Assembly: GCF_030685535.1 (NCBI RefSeq)
Contig: NZ_CP131601.1
Coordinates: 3,100,001 to 3,164,000 of the forward strand
Length of the DNA: 64,000 nucleotides
Direction: 5' to 3'
Source of the DNA: Photobacterium leiognathi
Lineage (GTDB): Bacteria; Pseudomonadota; Gammaproteobacteria; Enterobacterales; Vibrionaceae
A program made the translations under genes and the position numbers. This document shows, piece by piece, positions 21,016 to 32,056 of this stretch (the stretch's first letter is position 1; every line of letters begins with the position of its first letter). The notes under the pieces are model-generated. The model was not told where the DNA came from, did no database searches, and saw only the letters and a program-made list of their open reading frames with translations.

Positions 21016-22647
21016 ATGAGCACGATGTGTGTCGATAATAAGGTTGCAACAAACATGGATTTATCCCAGTACGGTATACTCAATGTTACAGATGTTATTC
21101 GTAATCCTTCTTACGAAATGTTATTCGAAGAAGAGACGAAAGCAGAACTAAAGGGGTTTGAGAAAGGCATTGTCACTGAGTTAGGTGCCGTTGCTGTTGA
21201 TACAGGGATATTCACCTATCGTTCGCCACAAGATAAATTTATTGTGAAAGATGACACCACGAAAGATACCCTATGGTGGTCAGATCAAGGCAAGAACGAT
21301 AACAAAGCCTTAAGCCAAGATACTTGGAACGATCTGAAATCACTCGTAACAACACAACTGTCTAACAAGCGTCTTTTTGTGGTAGATGGATATTGTGGCG
21401 CTAACCCTGATACACGATTATGTATTCGTGTGATCACTGAAGTGGCTTGGCAAGCGCATTTCGTCAAAAATATGTTTATTCGCCCTACCGAAGCAGAACT
21501 CGACAACTTCGAGCCCGACTTCGTGATCATGAACGGTTCGAAATGCACTAACCCTAAGTGGCAAGAGCACGGTATGAACTCCGAAAACTTCACAGTTTTT
21601 AACCTATCAGAAAAAATGCAATTAATTGGCGGTACTTGGTACGGCGGTGAAATGAAAAAAGGTATGTTCGCTATGATGAACTACTTCTTACCGCTAAAAG
21701 ACATTGCCTCTATGCACTGCTCCGCCAACATGGGTGAATCAGGTGATGTTGCAATATTCTTTGGTCTATCAGGCACAGGGAAAACGACCCTATCAACGGA
21801 TCCTAAACGCGCCTTGATCGGTGATGATGAGCATGGCTGGGACGATAACGGTGTATTCAACTTCGAAGGTGGTTGTTATGCCAAAACCATCAACCTCTCA
21901 AAAGAAGCTGAGCCTGATATCTACAATGCTATTCGTCGTGATGCGTTATTAGAAAACGTGACGGTGCGCTGTGATGGCTCTATCGATTTTAATGATAACT
22001 CGAAGACAGAAAACACCCGAGTGTCTTACCCGATCTATCATATCGATAATATCGTTAAGCCTATTTCAAAAGGCGGTCACGCTAATAAAGTCATTTTCTT
22101 ATCAGCAGATGCATTTGGCGTGCTACCGCCAGTATCGAAACTGACACCAGAGCAAACCAAATACCACTTCTTATCCGGCTTTACAGCAAAACTTGCGGGC
22201 ACAGAGCGTGGTATTACCGAGCCAACACCAACCTTCTCTGCCTGTTTTGGTAATGCATTCCTGACTTTACATCCAACTCAGTACGCAGAAGTTTTGGTAA
22301 AACGCATGGAAGCCGCAGGCGCTGAAGCCTACTTGGTTAATACCTACTGGAATGGCACAGGTAAACGTATTTCGATTCAAGATACCCGTGGCATTATCGA
22401 TGCGATTTTAGATGGCTCGATTGACACTGCGCCAACCAAACAAATTCCAATTTTCAATCTCTCCGTACCAACAGCACTACCAGGGGTCGATCCTGAAATT
22501 TTAGATCCTCGCGATACCTATACCGATCCATTGCAATGGGAAAGTAAGGCAACAGATCTTGCTGGTCGCTTTATCGCTAACTTTGATAAGTACACCGATA
22601 CCACAGAAGGCAAATCCCTTGTTAAAGCAGGACCACAGTTAGACTAA
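21016..22647 (+). CDS. pckA: phosphoenolpyruvate carboxykinase (ATP)
   Basis: Converts oxaloacetate and ATP to PEP, the committed step of gluconeogenesis. An in-frame start at 20962 exists, but the ATG at 21016 has AAGGAG at ideal spacing and gives 543 residues (540 in E. coli). The kinase-1a P-loop [11 protein letters not shown] is near residue 248 and the kinase-2 stretch LIGDDEHGW follows; the PEPCK signature [12 protein letters not shown] and the substrate arginines (TYRSPQDKF region) are present. Confidence 0.98.
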   Translation: MSTMCVDNKVATNMDLSQYGILNVTDVIRNPSYEMLFEEETKAELKGFEKGIVTELGAVAVDTGIFTYRSPQDKFIVKDDTTKDTLWWSDQGKNDNKALSQDTWNDLKSLVTTQLSNKRLFVVDGYCGANPDTRLCIRVITEVAWQAHFVKNMFIRPTEAELDNFEPDFVIMNGSKCTNPKWQEHGMNSENFTVFNLSEKMQLIGGTWYGGEMKKGMFAMMNYFLPLKDIASMHCSANMGESGDVAIFFGLSGTGKTTLSTDPKRALIGDDEHGWDDNGVFNFEGGCYAKTINLSKEAEPDIYNAIRRDALLENVTVRCDGSIDFNDNSKTENTRVSYPIYHIDNIVKPISKGGHANKVIFLSADAFGVLPPVSKLTPEQTKYHFLSGFTAKLAGTERGITEPTPTFSACFGNAFLTLHPTQYAEVLVKRMEAAGAEAYLVNTYWNGTGKRISIQDTRGIIDAILDGSIDTAPTKQIPIFNLSVPTALPGVDPEILDPRDTYTDPLQWESKATDLAGRFIANFDKYTDTTEGKSLVKAGPQLD

Positions 22648-22658
22648 CGAACAACACC

Positions 22659-22684
22659 AAGCCCCTAACCTTAGGGGCTTTTTC
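22659..22684 (+). terminator. pckA terminator
   Basis: Perfect hairpin AAGCCCCTAA-CC-TTAGGGGCTT followed by T5, 11 bases after the pckA stop. Confidence 0.9.
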
Positions 22685-22819
22685 TATTTCTTTAACACCA
22701 CACTATGAGGTTGTACTAAAACCAAACGAACATCGCTTGCCAACCTAAAGTATTTGCGCCAACCTCATAATAGATAATAATTATTTTAATACCGTTTATG
22801 AGTTTTCAAGGATCGAACT

Positions 22820-24817
22820 ATGCGTTGGATAGCCAAAGTCATTGTCACGTTATTACTCCTGTGTGGCCTATCTTTAGCTGTCCTCATTACGCTATTACAA
22901 ACCCGTCATGCCACGCCTATCATCAACCATGCATTGGCCTTGATCTCAGATTACCAATTAACGGATACCGACATTCAATTCAACATTCAGCGTCCATTGG
23001 AAGTCACATTGAACAATCCAACACTGACAGAAAATCAAACTCCGTTACTGTCAGCTAAACGCATCACATTGTCGCTATCACCTCGCTCTTTTGCTTTAAA
23101 ACAAACCATCTTTGCGAATGTGGTGATCAATGGCATTGAAATGGATGCACAACAGCTCAGTGCTTTTAAACATTTATCCGATATATCCATTGATCGCCTG
23201 GCGATAAATGATCTCAACCTCAACACAGCCAACATGACAATCACGCATGCTCAGCTGCAGCTTGATAACTGGCAATATCGCAGCACCAATTTACCTTGGT
23301 GGAAACAATTTGATGGTGCCTTTCAATTAAGTGCGCCAGAAATGACATGGCATCACCTCAACCTTAAAAACGTACTTTTAAATGGTCAAAAGGCTCAGCA
23401 GCAGTGGCAGTTATCGGGGTATTCTGGTCAGTGGCACACCGCAAGCATTAACGGACAGGCAAGCTATGACGAGCGCTCTCAGCAACTAACACTTGATCAA
23501 ATCACTATTACCCAATTACACCTGCAACAATCACAACCACTGCCAGCGTGGGAGCAATGGATCATTGATGCTACCCCTATTGAGCACATCGTAATCAAAC
23601 GTGCCGATATGCTTGATACCAGCATTGAACAAAGTACATGGGCTGCTGATAACATTAACTTATCATTAGAAAATTGGTCATGGCCGCAGAGCTATTGGGA
23701 ACAAGATGATGCCTACCTATCGGTAAGTGCAACCAATGCTAAATGGCAAGATATTGTCTTCGAGCAACCAATCATCGATTTACACTTCACACCTGAGCTA
23801 ATATCTAGCCAAGGTATCTCAGCCCAATTGCTTAGTGGTTACATGCGTATCGACGGTGCATTGTCACCTGATGCCATCAAGCTAAAAGCGCTTACCTTGT
23901 CAGGTTTAAAGGGGCTACTTCCACCGCATTGGCGAGAGAAAGCACTCGCATTGGTATCGAAACTTTCTACGTTCACCATTGATGATGTCGATATTAATAA
24001 TCTACAACTCACTTCCACCGATACCACACTGCCTTTCCAGCTAGCGGGAATTAATATCGAAGGGAAAAATACGGTGTTAAAGCAAAATCAGAAATGGGGA
24101 TTATGGCAAGGAGACATTCACGCTAGCCTAGGGTTTGCTAGTATCAATCAGATCATTTTTACCGATCCGATTGCTGAGATGAGTAGTCATAATGGCGATT
24201 GGAAAATCAATAAGCTCGTTGTACCTTTCACTGATGGCATGCTAACCGCTGATGGTGAAATTCGATTAGCAGCCAAAGGTAAGCCTTGGCAATTATCAGT
24301 AACCAATGACAGCGTACCAGCCAATGTGATTTACCGTTGGCTACGACTACCGTTGCCATTAAATGGTGCGATAGATGGCACTATGAAAGCACACGGCCTT
24401 GCTGACAACCAGCGCAGTTTTAACTACAGCCTTTCAGGACAAGCAGATCTAAAATTTAGAGAGATCCAACTAGATAATATTGCGCCAACTCAGCTGCTCT
24501 CAGAGTGGAGCAAAAAAAGCGATTTGTTAGGAACAATTTTGCCAAAATACAGCAGTGACATTGCCAATAACAACCAAGCATTGACTGTGTTGCCGCTACA
24601 TATCACAGCAGAGCGAGGTAAGATCACCGTGCCAACTTGGCTTGCCAGTAATGACAACTTTAGTTTATCGCTTTCAAGTCACTGGGATTTAGCAACGCCA
24701 AAACAACAGCAACTCGAATGGATATTAAAAGAAGGTTGCCAACAACTGACACGTCGCAGGCAAGCAGATCAAAGAGAAGTGAATTCGTTTTCAACATGCA
24801 GTGGCAATATTAAGTAA
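22820..24817 (+). CDS. AsmA family inner-membrane-anchored protein
   Basis: AsmA-like proteins span the periplasm and are implicated in lipid transport and outer-membrane assembly. The 665 residues start with one hydrophobic helix (VIVTLLLLCGLSLAVLITLL) and continue as a long, regular beta-strand-rich region with no catalytic motif. The C-terminal third (GELRLAAKG-like VTADGEIRLAAKGKPW, NGAIDGTMKAHGL) resembles the AsmA C-terminal domain. It is transcribed toward fabY and their 3' ends overlap by 49 bases. I cannot assign a specific paralogue. Confidence 0.75.
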   Translation: MRWIAKVIVTLLLLCGLSLAVLITLLQTRHATPIINHALALISDYQLTDTDIQFNIQRPLEVTLNNPTLTENQTPLLSAKRITLSLSPRSFALKQTIFANVVINGIEMDAQQLSAFKHLSDISIDRLAINDLNLNTANMTITHAQLQLDNWQYRSTNLPWWKQFDGAFQLSAPEMTWHHLNLKNVLLNGQKAQQQWQLSGYSGQWHTASINGQASYDERSQQLTLDQITITQLHLQQSQPLPAWEQWIIDATPIEHIVIKRADMLDTSIEQSTWAADNINLSLENWSWPQSYWEQDDAYLSVSATNAKWQDIVFEQPIIDLHFTPELISSQGISAQLLSGYMRIDGALSPDAIKLKALTLSGLKGLLPPHWREKALALVSKLSTFTIDDVDINNLQLTSTDTTLPFQLAGINIEGKNTVLKQNQKWGLWQGDIHASLGFASINQIIFTDPIAEMSSHNGDWKINKLVVPFTDGMLTADGEIRLAAKGKPWQLSVTNDSVPANVIYRWLRLPLPLNGAIDGTMKAHGLADNQRSFNYSLSGQADLKFREIQLDNIAPTQLLSEWSKKSDLLGTILPKYSSDIANNNQALTVLPLHITAERGKITVPTWLASNDNFSLSLSSHWDLATPKQQQLEWILKEGCQQLTRRRQADQREVNSFSTCSGNIK

Positions 24818-25692
24818 GTGCCAGTAAAAGATGAAGCAATGTTAGTACCACTATAAACATTCACATCAATACTGATCCGCCCTTTACGTCCTTTGGCTAA
24901 ACGATCGATATCACCGCGTAAATTCTCAACCGTACTGACGGCTTTGGGTCGCTCTGTAACGGGAGAAGAATAACGAATATGGCTATCAACTAAGACGATA
25001 TTCCCTTCCAAACCACGCTCTTTGAGTAATAGCCAAATAAAGCCCCAACCCGCCAGCGTAGCCATAGTGAAGATACTACCAGCAAACATAAACTCATTGG
25101 GATTTAGATTAGCATTAAACAGTGCGCTAACTTCGAAACGATAACCCGTATATTGGTTGATTTTAATCCCCATCTTATCGCTGATCGGAATTTGCTGTTG
25201 CCATAAAGTCTGCAATTCATGACACCAATCAGGATGGCGAACCACTTCATTCAGTGGCTCTAAATGTTTAAGCATTTGCTGATGACGAACAGGACCGCGT
25301 TCGTCACTTAGCTCACCTTCACTGGCAAAACCATTTTTTAAATAAAACGGAATCGCATCTTCGCGCGCATTACACACCATACGCTTCGCGCCATCTTGAC
25401 GAGCAAGCGATTCCAGCGCCATTAAAATCAAACCGCCAAGACCATGATGGCGTACTTCAGGATCAACCGCCATAAAACGCACTTGTCCTTCATTATCAGG
25501 CGTTAAATACAAACGCCCAATTGCCACCACCTGATCACGGTTATTGATGATCATACGATGCTCACTCAAATCATCATATGCATCACGCTCAGAGCCTTTT
25601 GGCATCTGCCAAGGCTCGCGTAGCATTCGCCAACGAAAATGGTAATAGTTCGCCAGTTGCTCATCTGTTTGAGGCGTCACGAGTCGAAACAT
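24769..25692 (-). CDS. fabY: FabY (YiiD): GNAT acetyltransferase-thioesterase fusion
   Basis: Two-domain protein. The N-terminal 150 residues are a GNAT fold with the acetyl-CoA loop VDPEVRHHGLGGLIL and the MVCNAREDAIPFYLKNGF motif. The C-terminal half is a hot-dog-fold thioesterase-like YiiD domain (FMFAGSIFTMATLAGWGFIW). The E. coli homologue has been linked to initiation of fatty acid synthesis, but biochemical detail is limited. Order fabY-dtd-yihY on one strand matches the E. coli yihY-dtd-yiiD block reversed around the tail, supporting orthology. Confidence 0.88.
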   Translation of the reverse strand: MFRLVTPQTDEQLANYYHFRWRMLREPWQMPKGSERDAYDDLSEHRMIINNRDQVVAIGRLYLTPDNEGQVRFMAVDPEVRHHGLGGLILMALESLARQDGAKRMVCNAREDAIPFYLKNGFASEGELSDERGPVRHQQMLKHLEPLNEVVRHPDWCHELQTLWQQQIPISDKMGIKINQYTGYRFEVSALFNANLNPNEFMFAGSIFTMATLAGWGFIWLLLKERGLEGNIVLVDSHIRYSSPVTERPKAVSTVENLRGDIDRLAKGRKGRISIDVNVYSGTNIASSFTGTYLILPLHVENEFTSL

Positions 25693-25736
25693 GAATTCCC
25701 TCTCTTTCCATTCTCGGTTTGGAGTGTTTGCTTATT

Positions 25737-26174
25737 TTAAACTTGTAGCCAGAACGTCACAGGGCCATCGTTATTCAATGCCACTTGCATGTCAGCGGCA
25801 AAAATCCCTGTTTCAGTTTGAATTTCTTTTGCCTTACATTGTTCGACAAAGTATTCGTAAAGACGTTCAGCCTCAGTGGGTGCAGCACCACTTGAAAAAC
25901 CAGGACGCATGCCTTTTTTGGTATCAGCCGCTAAGGTAAATTGTGATACCACCAACACGCTACCACCCGCTTGCTGCACGTTTAAATTCATCTTGCCATC
26001 TTCATCACTAAAGACGCGGTAACCTAAAACTTTATCACGCAACTTTTGCGCTTTTGCTTCATCGTCACCTTTTTCGACCCCAAGCAGTACCAATAAGCCC
26101 TTACCTATCGCGCCAGTAATGTGACCATCAACAGTCACGCTCGCTTCACTTACACGTTGGATCAGTGCAATCAT
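25737..26174 (-). CDS. dtd: D-aminoacyl-tRNA deacylase
   Basis: Hydrolyses D-amino acids and glycine mischarged onto tRNA. The 145-residue product contains both active-site motifs of the family: SQFTLAAD near residue 77 and the C-terminal cross-subunit NNDGPVTF near residue 135, plus [10 protein letters not shown]. It starts immediately after the yihY stop, so the two are likely co-transcribed. Confidence 0.96.
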   Translation of the reverse strand: MIALIQRVSEASVTVDGHITGAIGKGLLVLLGVEKGDDEAKAQKLRDKVLGYRVFSDEDGKMNLNVQQAGGSVLVVSQFTLAADTKKGMRPGFSSGAAPTEAERLYEYFVEQCKAKEIQTETGIFAADMQVALNNDGPVTFWLQV

Positions 26175-27083
26175 TTACGCTTCCTCTTTCTTGCTCGGCT
26201 CAACGCTCTGCGGTTTATCTTCGTGGTGCAATGGTAACTGACTCGATTGCTCCCAGAAACCACGTTCACCTAAACTTGCCGTAATTTCTGCTCCCAGTAA
26301 CACAATGCACCAACATAAATAGATCCAAACAAATAAGATAGGAATGGCTGCCAGTGCGCCATAAATCATTTGATAAGAATGGAAATGCGCCAAATAAATC
26401 GCAAAACCTTTTTTACTCAATTCAAATAAAATACTGGCACTTAACCCGCCGATCAGAGCATGACGAAACGTCACTTTGCAATTAGGGACTAACAAATACA
26501 GCAATAAAAATGCCAAGCTCGACATCAGAGATGGAAACCAACGCAGAGATTGCTGTAATAAGCCGTGTAACGCTTGGTGTTCAAGTAATGCGAGAGAGCC
26601 AAGATATGAGCTAACCGCAATACTAGAACCTAACAGAATCGGTCCTAGAGTCAAAATCATCCAATAGATAGAAAATGAAATGATCCAGCGACGTTTCTTT
26701 TTTATTCGCCAGATATAATTAAGGGAAGTATCTATCGATGATATCAACATCATGGCAACCACAAACAAAGCTGCAATACCCACGGCTGTCATCTTACCCG
26801 CATTGGAAACAAACTCGTTAAGGTAGGTTTTCACTACCGCACCCGCCGCTGGCACAAAATTCTCAATCACAAAATTTTGCAGTTGCTCACCCAGCCCAGC
26901 AAAAACAGGCACCGCAGATAACGCAGATATCACAACAGTGATCAATGGTACTAACGACAATAACGTCACATAAGCCATTGAGCCTGCAGTCACAGTTAAG
27001 CGATCATGATTCACTCGCTGGATTAAATACGTAAAATAATCCACCATCAGACGGATTCTTGGACCAAATTGCAACTTCGCCAT
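26175..27083 (-). CDS. yihY: YihY/BrkB family inner-membrane protein
   Basis: Polytopic membrane protein once thought to be RNase BN, now of uncertain function. The 302 residues include about six transmembrane helices and the family signature MAYVTLLSLVPLITVV near residue 40, with a charged cytoplasmic tail (HHEDKPQSVEPSKKEEA). It heads the yihY-dtd-fabY group. Confidence 0.92.
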   Translation of the reverse strand: MAKLQFGPRIRLMVDYFTYLIQRVNHDRLTVTAGSMAYVTLLSLVPLITVVISALSAVPVFAGLGEQLQNFVIENFVPAAGAVVKTYLNEFVSNAGKMTAVGIAALFVVAMMLISSIDTSLNYIWRIKKKRRWIISFSIYWMILTLGPILLGSSIAVSSYLGSLALLEHQALHGLLQQSLRWFPSLMSSLAFLLLYLLVPNCKVTFRHALIGGLSASILFELSKKGFAIYLAHFHSYQMIYGALAAIPILFVWIYLCWCIVLLGAEITASLGERGFWEQSSQLPLHHEDKPQSVEPSKKEEA

Positions 27084-27260
27084 TTGTTTGTTGTCTGCCT
27101 TATAACTTTGTTCTATTAATCTTATACATTCAAAGAAAAGATATTAAAAATTGTCTATTCTCAATTAGTTATTTGCGTCTTATCAATCCAGCCTTTCGTA
27201 CAAAAACCATTGTTTAGATTGATGTTTGAAAAACGCAGCATGTCTTACTAGGAGCATAAC

Positions 27261-27899
27261 ATGCCTTATTTACTCGCTATTTTACTTAGTGTCAGCCTGC
27301 TTTCGGGTTGTCAGTCTGCTTACTACTCCGCCATGGAGCAAGTAGGTGTTCATAAACGTGACATCATGGTTGATCGCGTTGAAGACGCAAATGCCGCACA
27401 ACAAAATGCGCAAAAGCAATTTACCAGCGCATTAGAAGGGCTAAAAGCATTAAATAACTTCCACGGTGGTGAGTTAGAAGCCGCTTATAACGACGTTAAC
27501 GATCAATACAAAGACAGCGAAGCTGCTGTCAATAAAGTAAAAGATCGCATTGCTGCGATTGAAGATGTGGCAGATGCACTGTTTGAGGAATGGAACGATG
27601 AACTTGCGCTTTATAAGAGTGCAACACTGAAGCGTGATAGTGCAAACAAGCTACGTGCGACTAAAGCACAATATCAAAAGATGCTAGCAGCAATGAAACG
27701 TGCAGAGCAAAAGATGGAGCCTGTATTAGATACGCTTCGTGACAACACGCTATATCTAAAGCATAACCTAAATGCAGCAGCGATTGGCTCGCTACAGGGT
27801 GAATTCAACTCACTACAACGTGAAATTCAACAAGCGATCCGTGATATGAACAGTGCGATTGCAGAATCTAACCGCTTCATTGGTCACCTTAAAAAGTAA
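27261..27899 (+). CDS. DUF2959 family lipoprotein
   Basis: Predicted lipoprotein: signal peptide with lipobox LLSGC (Cys17), then a fully helical, coiled-coil-like domain of about 190 residues rich in Ala, Glu, Lys and Asn. The YSAMEQVGVHKRDIMVDRV stretch after the lipobox is characteristic of DUF2959. AGGAG precedes the ATG. Function unknown; likely attached to a membrane facing the periplasm. It stands alone with a hairpin downstream. Confidence 0.85.
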   Translation: MPYLLAILLSVSLLSGCQSAYYSAMEQVGVHKRDIMVDRVEDANAAQQNAQKQFTSALEGLKALNNFHGGELEAAYNDVNDQYKDSEAAVNKVKDRIAAIEDVADALFEEWNDELALYKSATLKRDSANKLRATKAQYQKMLAAMKRAEQKMEPVLDTLRDNTLYLKHNLNAAAIGSLQGEFNSLQREIQQAIRDMNSAIAESNRFIGHLKK

Positions 27900-27909
27900 C
27901 ACAAACAAT

Positions 27910-27935
27910 AGTGAGTCAACTTAGGTTGGCTCACT
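27910..27935 (+). terminator. hairpin after the DUF2959 gene
   Basis: Eleven-pair hairpin AGTGAGTCAAC-TTAG-GTTGGCTCACT ten bases after the stop. The T-run behind it is poor, so terminator strength is uncertain. Confidence 0.6.
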
Positions 27936-28027
27936 GCCTACTCCTTTCTTTTCTCAAGCGACACACTCTTTCTTACTCCTACTTTCTGCTTTCACTTTAC
28001 TACCTGTCTTTTTCAAATCCCAGATAC

Positions 28028-28063
28028 AACAATCCCCCGATTGTTACCAACCGAGGGATTGTT
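28028..28063 (-). terminator. hairpin downstream of typA
   Basis: On the minus strand AACAATCCC pairs with GGGATTGTT around an imperfect inner stem, about 28 bases after the typA stop. The T-run is short (TTGTTGT). Confidence 0.55.
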
Positions 28064-28090
28064 TATGAATTAATGATCAGCGATCAGTAA

Positions 28091-29920
28091 TTACTTAGTG
28101 CGGCTTGCGCGCTTACGATCGTTTTCAGTAAGAAGTTTCTTACGAATACGGATGCTCTCTGGCGTTACTTCTACTAGTTCGTCATCATCGATGAACTCTA
28201 GTGCTTGCTCAAGTGTGTACTTGATAGCAGGAGAAAGTACCTGAGCTTCATCAGTACCAGAAGCACGAACGTTAGTTAGCTGCTTACCCTTCAGACAGTT
28301 AACTGTTAGGTCGTTAGAACGGTTGTGAATACCGATGATCTGACCTTCGTAAACTTCGTCTGCGTGCTCAGCGAATAGACGACCACGCTCTTGTAGGTTA
28401 AATAGAGCGTAAGTTAGCGCTTTACCTGTTGCGTTAGAGATCAGTACACCGTTGTTACGCTGACCGATTGTACCGCCTTTGTGTGGGCCGTAGTGATCAA
28501 ACGTATGGTAAAGAAGACCAGAACCTGAAGTTAATGTCATGAACTCAGTTTGGAAACCGATCAGACCACGAGAAGGCATCATGAAGTCCATGCGAACACG
28601 GCCTTTGCCATCTGGTGCCATATCAGTTAGTTCACCTTTACGAAGACCGATGTTCTCCATGATACCGCCTTGATGCTCTTCCATCACGTCGATAGTCACA
28701 GTTTCAAACGGTTCTTGTAGATCACCATTCTCATCACGCTTAATGATAACTTCTGGACGTGACACTGCTAGCTCGTAGCCTTCACGACGCATGTTTTCGA
28801 TCAGGATAGATAGGTGAAGCTCACCACGACCTGATACGCGGAATTTATCTGGGTCAGTTGTTTCTTCAACGCGAAGTGCCACGTTGTGAACAAGCTCTTT
28901 CTGTAGACGCTCAAGGATGTTACGTGAAGTTACGAACTTACCTTCTTTACCTGCAAACGGAGAGTTGTTTACTTGGAAAGTCATGGTTACTGTTGGTTCG
29001 TCAACAGATAGCGCTGGAAGTGCTTCTGGTGTATTCACATCACAAATAGTGTCAGAAATCTTAAGCTCACCGAGGCCAGTAATCGCGATGATGTCACCTG
29101 CTGTTGCTTTTTCAACATCGTGACGCTCAAGACCTAAGTAACCTAGTACTGTACCTACTTTACCGTTACGCTTAGTACCGTCAGCACCTACCACACATAC
29201 TTGTTGGTTAGGAACAACAGAACCACGAGTTACACGGCCAACACCGATAACACCAACGTAAGAGCTGTAGTCTAGCTGAGAAATCTGCATCTGCAGCGCG
29301 CCTTCAACGTCAACGTTAGGCGCTGCTACGTTGTCAACGATCGCTTGGAACAATGGTTCCATGTTCTCGCCAGTTTCGCCTTCTTCCATTGTCGCCCAAC
29401 CGTTTAGTGCTGAAGCGTAAACCACTTGGAAGTCTAACTGTTCGTCAGTTGCACCTAGGTTATCGAATAGGTCAAATACTTGATCCATAACCCACTCAGG
29501 ACGTGCTCCTGGGCGGTCAATTTTGTTGATTACAACGATTGGCTTAAGACCGTGTGCGAACGCTTTTTGCGTTACGAAACGAGTCTGAGGCATTGGACCG
29601 TCAACAGCGTCAACGATAAGAAGTACAGAGTCAACCATCGACATGATACGCTCAACTTCACCACCGAAATCGGCGTGTCCTGGAGTATCTACGATGTTGA
29701 TGCGGTAATCATTCCAGTTAATCGCTGTGTTCTTAGCTAGGATCGTGATACCACGCTCTTTTTCGATGTCGTTAGAATCCATTACGCGCTCTTCGGCTTC
29801 GCCGCGAGACTCTAACGTGCCAGACTGCTGAAGCAGTTTGTCAACCAACGTTGTTTTACCGTGGTCAACGTGCGCAATAATTGCGATATTTCTTAATTTA
29901 TCGATCTGTGGATTAGACAT
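28091..29920 (-). CDS. typA: ribosome-associated GTPase TypA/BipA
   Basis: Translational GTPase related to EF-G that helps 50S assembly and stress adaptation. The start is placed at 29920 ([17 protein letters not shown]...), ten codons after an alternative at 29950, because homologues begin there; this gives 609 residues (607 in E. coli). GTPase motifs: HVDHGKTT near residue 17, [16 protein letters not shown]. Domain V signature [18 protein letters not shown] and the BipA C-terminal domain with [19 protein letters not shown] are present. Monocistronic and divergent from glnA. Confidence 0.97.
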   Translation of the reverse strand: MSNPQIDKLRNIAIIAHVDHGKTTLVDKLLQQSGTLESRGEAEERVMDSNDIEKERGITILAKNTAINWNDYRINIVDTPGHADFGGEVERIMSMVDSVLLIVDAVDGPMPQTRFVTQKAFAHGLKPIVVINKIDRPGARPEWVMDQVFDLFDNLGATDEQLDFQVVYASALNGWATMEEGETGENMEPLFQAIVDNVAAPNVDVEGALQMQISQLDYSSYVGVIGVGRVTRGSVVPNQQVCVVGADGTKRNGKVGTVLGYLGLERHDVEKATAGDIIAITGLGELKISDTICDVNTPEALPALSVDEPTVTMTFQVNNSPFAGKEGKFVTSRNILERLQKELVHNVALRVEETTDPDKFRVSGRGELHLSILIENMRREGYELAVSRPEVIIKRDENGDLQEPFETVTIDVMEEHQGGIMENIGLRKGELTDMAPDGKGRVRMDFMMPSRGLIGFQTEFMTLTSGSGLLYHTFDHYGPHKGGTIGQRNNGVLISNATGKALTYALFNLQERGRLFAEHADEVYEGQIIGIHNRSNDLTVNCLKGKQLTNVRASGTDEAQVLSPAIKYTLEQALEFIDDDELVEVTPESIRIRKKLLTENDRKRASRTK

Positions 29921-30297
29921 GGGTTCACATTCACTCAGAACATGCAGCATCTCGACTAGAAGCTACTTGATTAAAAAAACGGCTCATAATCTAACAGATT
30001 TTACGCCAAAACCCACGAAATATGTGATTTATATCACCAGCTTTTTTTCGACCATGCGCTAGAGCCGCATTTTTACTCACTTTTTTGCTAAATTTTATTT
30101 TTCCAAACCTTGTATTCAGCCCCTAAACACCCTTCAAAACTGACTTTTCTTATTAATGCCGCCTAGAGTCTGTCAAGATAGTACATAAGTCTCATTTAAC
30201 AATAAAAAAACACTTTTTTAGGAGCATTATGAATTGACAATAATTTTTAACATCGCGATAGTAAGCATGTTCTATTATTGTTAACAGCACCAATATC

Positions 30298-30312
30298 GCA
30301 CCAAAAAAGTGC
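30298..30312 (+). promoter_or_regulatory. NtrC-binding site upstream of glnA
   Basis: GCACC-AAAAA-AGTGC is an exact match to the NtrC half-site pattern GCACY-N5-RGTGC. It is centred about 118 bases upstream of the predicted sigma-54 start site, where enhancer sites lie in front of E. coli glnAp2. A weaker partial site (GTTCA-N5-AGTGC) follows at 30319-30333. Confidence 0.7.
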
Positions 30313-30396
30313 ATTAATGTTCAATGATAGTGCAGTAATGGATTTATTAAGTCTTAGAAATGCGCAAGAAACCGTATTTTTAAGGCTTTTAAAAAT

Positions 30397-30411
30397 TGGC
30401 ATGGTTTTCGC
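30397..30411 (+). promoter_or_regulatory. sigma-54 promoter of glnA
   Basis: TGGCATGGTTTTCGC has GG and GC spaced by exactly ten bases, as needed for sigma-54 (-24/-12); one mismatch to the usual TTGC element. Transcription would start near 30423, about 78 bases before the glnA ATG. A possible sigma-70 start (TTGACA at 30234) lies further upstream. Confidence 0.65.
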
Positions 30412-30500
30412 TTTAGAGTTTTCAGCTCTGCTCATTCTCATAAATGAGCAATAAATAGATTTGCGGCCATGCCCTTATATAACACCGGAGGTTACTCAAG

Positions 30501-31910
30501 ATGTCAGTAGAAAACGTACTAGCGCTGATCCAGGAAAACGAAGTTAAATTTGTAGACCTACGTTTTACCGATACGAAAGGTAAAGAACAGCATATCTCGA
30601 TCCCAGCTCATCAAATTGATGCTGATTTCTTCGAAGAAGGTAAAATGTTCGATGGCTCTTCAGTTGCAGGTTGGAAGGGTATCAACGAATCAGACATGGT
30701 AATGATGCCTGATGCATCAAGCGCTGTGCTAGACCCATTTACTGAAGACGCTACACTGAATATCCGTTGTGATATTCTAGAGCCAGCTACAATGCAAGGT
30801 TACGACCGTGACCCTCGCTCAATCGCTAAGCGCGCTGAAGAGTTCATGCGTTCTACAGGTATCGCAGATACTGTACTTATCGGTCCAGAGCCAGAGTTCT
30901 TCCTATTTGACGATGTTAAGTTCAACACTGACATGTCAGGCTCTTTCTTCAAGATTGATGACGTAGAAGCTGCATGGAACACAGGTTCTGATTTCGAAGG
31001 CGGTAACAAAGGTCACCGTCCAGGCGTTAAAGGTGGTTACTTCCCAGTAGCACCAGTTGATTCATCACAAGATATCCGTTCTGCTATGTGTCTTATCATG
31101 GAAGAAATGGGTCTAGTTGTTGAAGCACACCACCACGAAGTAGCAACTGCTGGTCAGAACGAAATCGCAACACGTTTCAACACGCTAACAACGAAAGCGG
31201 ATGAAATTCAGATCTATAAGTATGTTGTTCACAACGTTGCACACGCATTCGGTAAAACAGCAACTTTCATGCCTAAGCCACTAGTTGGTGATAACGGTTC
31301 TGGTATGCACGTTCACCAATCTCTAGCAAAAGACGGTGTTAACCTATTTGCTGGTGACAAGTACGGCGGCCTTTCTGAAACTGCACTTTACTACATCGGC
31401 GGTATCATCAAGCACGCACGCGCAATCAACGCATTCGCAAACCCAGCAACTAACTCTTACAAGCGTCTAGTTCCTGGCTTCGAAGCACCAGTTATGCTTG
31501 CTTACTCAGCACGTAACCGTTCTGCGTCTATCCGTATTCCAGTAGTACCAAGCCCGAAAGCACGTCGTATCGAAGTTCGCTTCGGTGATCCAGCAGCTAA
31601 CCCATACCTAGCATTCGCAGCAATGCTAATGGCAGGCCTTGATGGTATCCAAAACAAGATCCACCCAGGCGAAGCAATGGATAAAGACTTGTACGACCTA
31701 CCAGCAGAAGAAGCAGCTGAAATCCCAACAGTTGCAGAGTCGCTACAAGGCGCACTACAAGCACTAAGCGACGACCGTGAGTTCCTAACGTCTGGCGGCG
31801 TATTCTCTGATGACTTCATCGATTCTTACATCGCACTGAAATCTCAAGACGTTGAGAAAGTAAACATGACAACTCACCCACTAGAGTTTGAACTTTACTA
31901 CTCTGTTTAA
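30501..31910 (+). CDS. glnA: glutamine synthetase, type I
   Basis: Dodecameric enzyme that makes glutamine from glutamate, ammonia and ATP. The 469 residues match E. coli GlnA exactly in length. Visible motifs are [11 protein letters not shown], the metal-binding GPEPEFF, the ATP-binding [17 protein letters not shown] and [19 protein letters not shown]. The adenylylation tyrosine is present in [10 protein letters not shown] near residue 398, so activity can be switched by GlnE. GGAGG precedes the ATG. Preceded by sigma-54/NtrC sites and followed by a strong terminator. Confidence 0.99.
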   Translation: MSVENVLALIQENEVKFVDLRFTDTKGKEQHISIPAHQIDADFFEEGKMFDGSSVAGWKGINESDMVMMPDASSAVLDPFTEDATLNIRCDILEPATMQGYDRDPRSIAKRAEEFMRSTGIADTVLIGPEPEFFLFDDVKFNTDMSGSFFKIDDVEAAWNTGSDFEGGNKGHRPGVKGGYFPVAPVDSSQDIRSAMCLIMEEMGLVVEAHHHEVATAGQNEIATRFNTLTTKADEIQIYKYVVHNVAHAFGKTATFMPKPLVGDNGSGMHVHQSLAKDGVNLFAGDKYGGLSETALYYIGGIIKHARAINAFANPATNSYKRLVPGFEAPVMLAYSARNRSASIRIPVVPSPKARRIEVRFGDPAANPYLAFAAMLMAGLDGIQNKIHPGEAMDKDLYDLPAEEAAEIPTVAESLQGALQALSDDREFLTSGGVFSDDFIDSYIALKSQDVEKVNMTTHPLEFELYYSV

Positions 31911-31942
31911 GTAATCACTTAATTACTAAACATTAAATACTT

Positions 31943-31969
31943 AGGCCTGCTTCACAAGCAGGCCTTTTT
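31943..31969 (+). terminator. glnA terminator
   Basis: Perfect hairpin AGGCCTGCTT-CAC-AAGCAGGCCT followed by T5, 33 bases after the glnA stop. Confidence 0.92.
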
Positions 31970-32056
31970 GATCTTGTTGTCACTCACAAAGCAACGACAA
32001 TGAAGTATCTTATTCACGACCACTGTGGATCGTGCAAACAAACTTGGAGTTAACGG

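Noticed and set aside
30222..30237. AGGAG followed by ATG-AAT-TGA, a one-codon reading frame in the glnA leader
   Set aside because: Too short to support; it overlaps a TTGACA promoter-like hexamer and is probably chance.
30247..30441. Open frame of 64 codons on the minus strand upstream of glnA
   Set aside because: It covers the sigma-54 promoter and NtrC sites, lacks a ribosome site and resembles no known protein.
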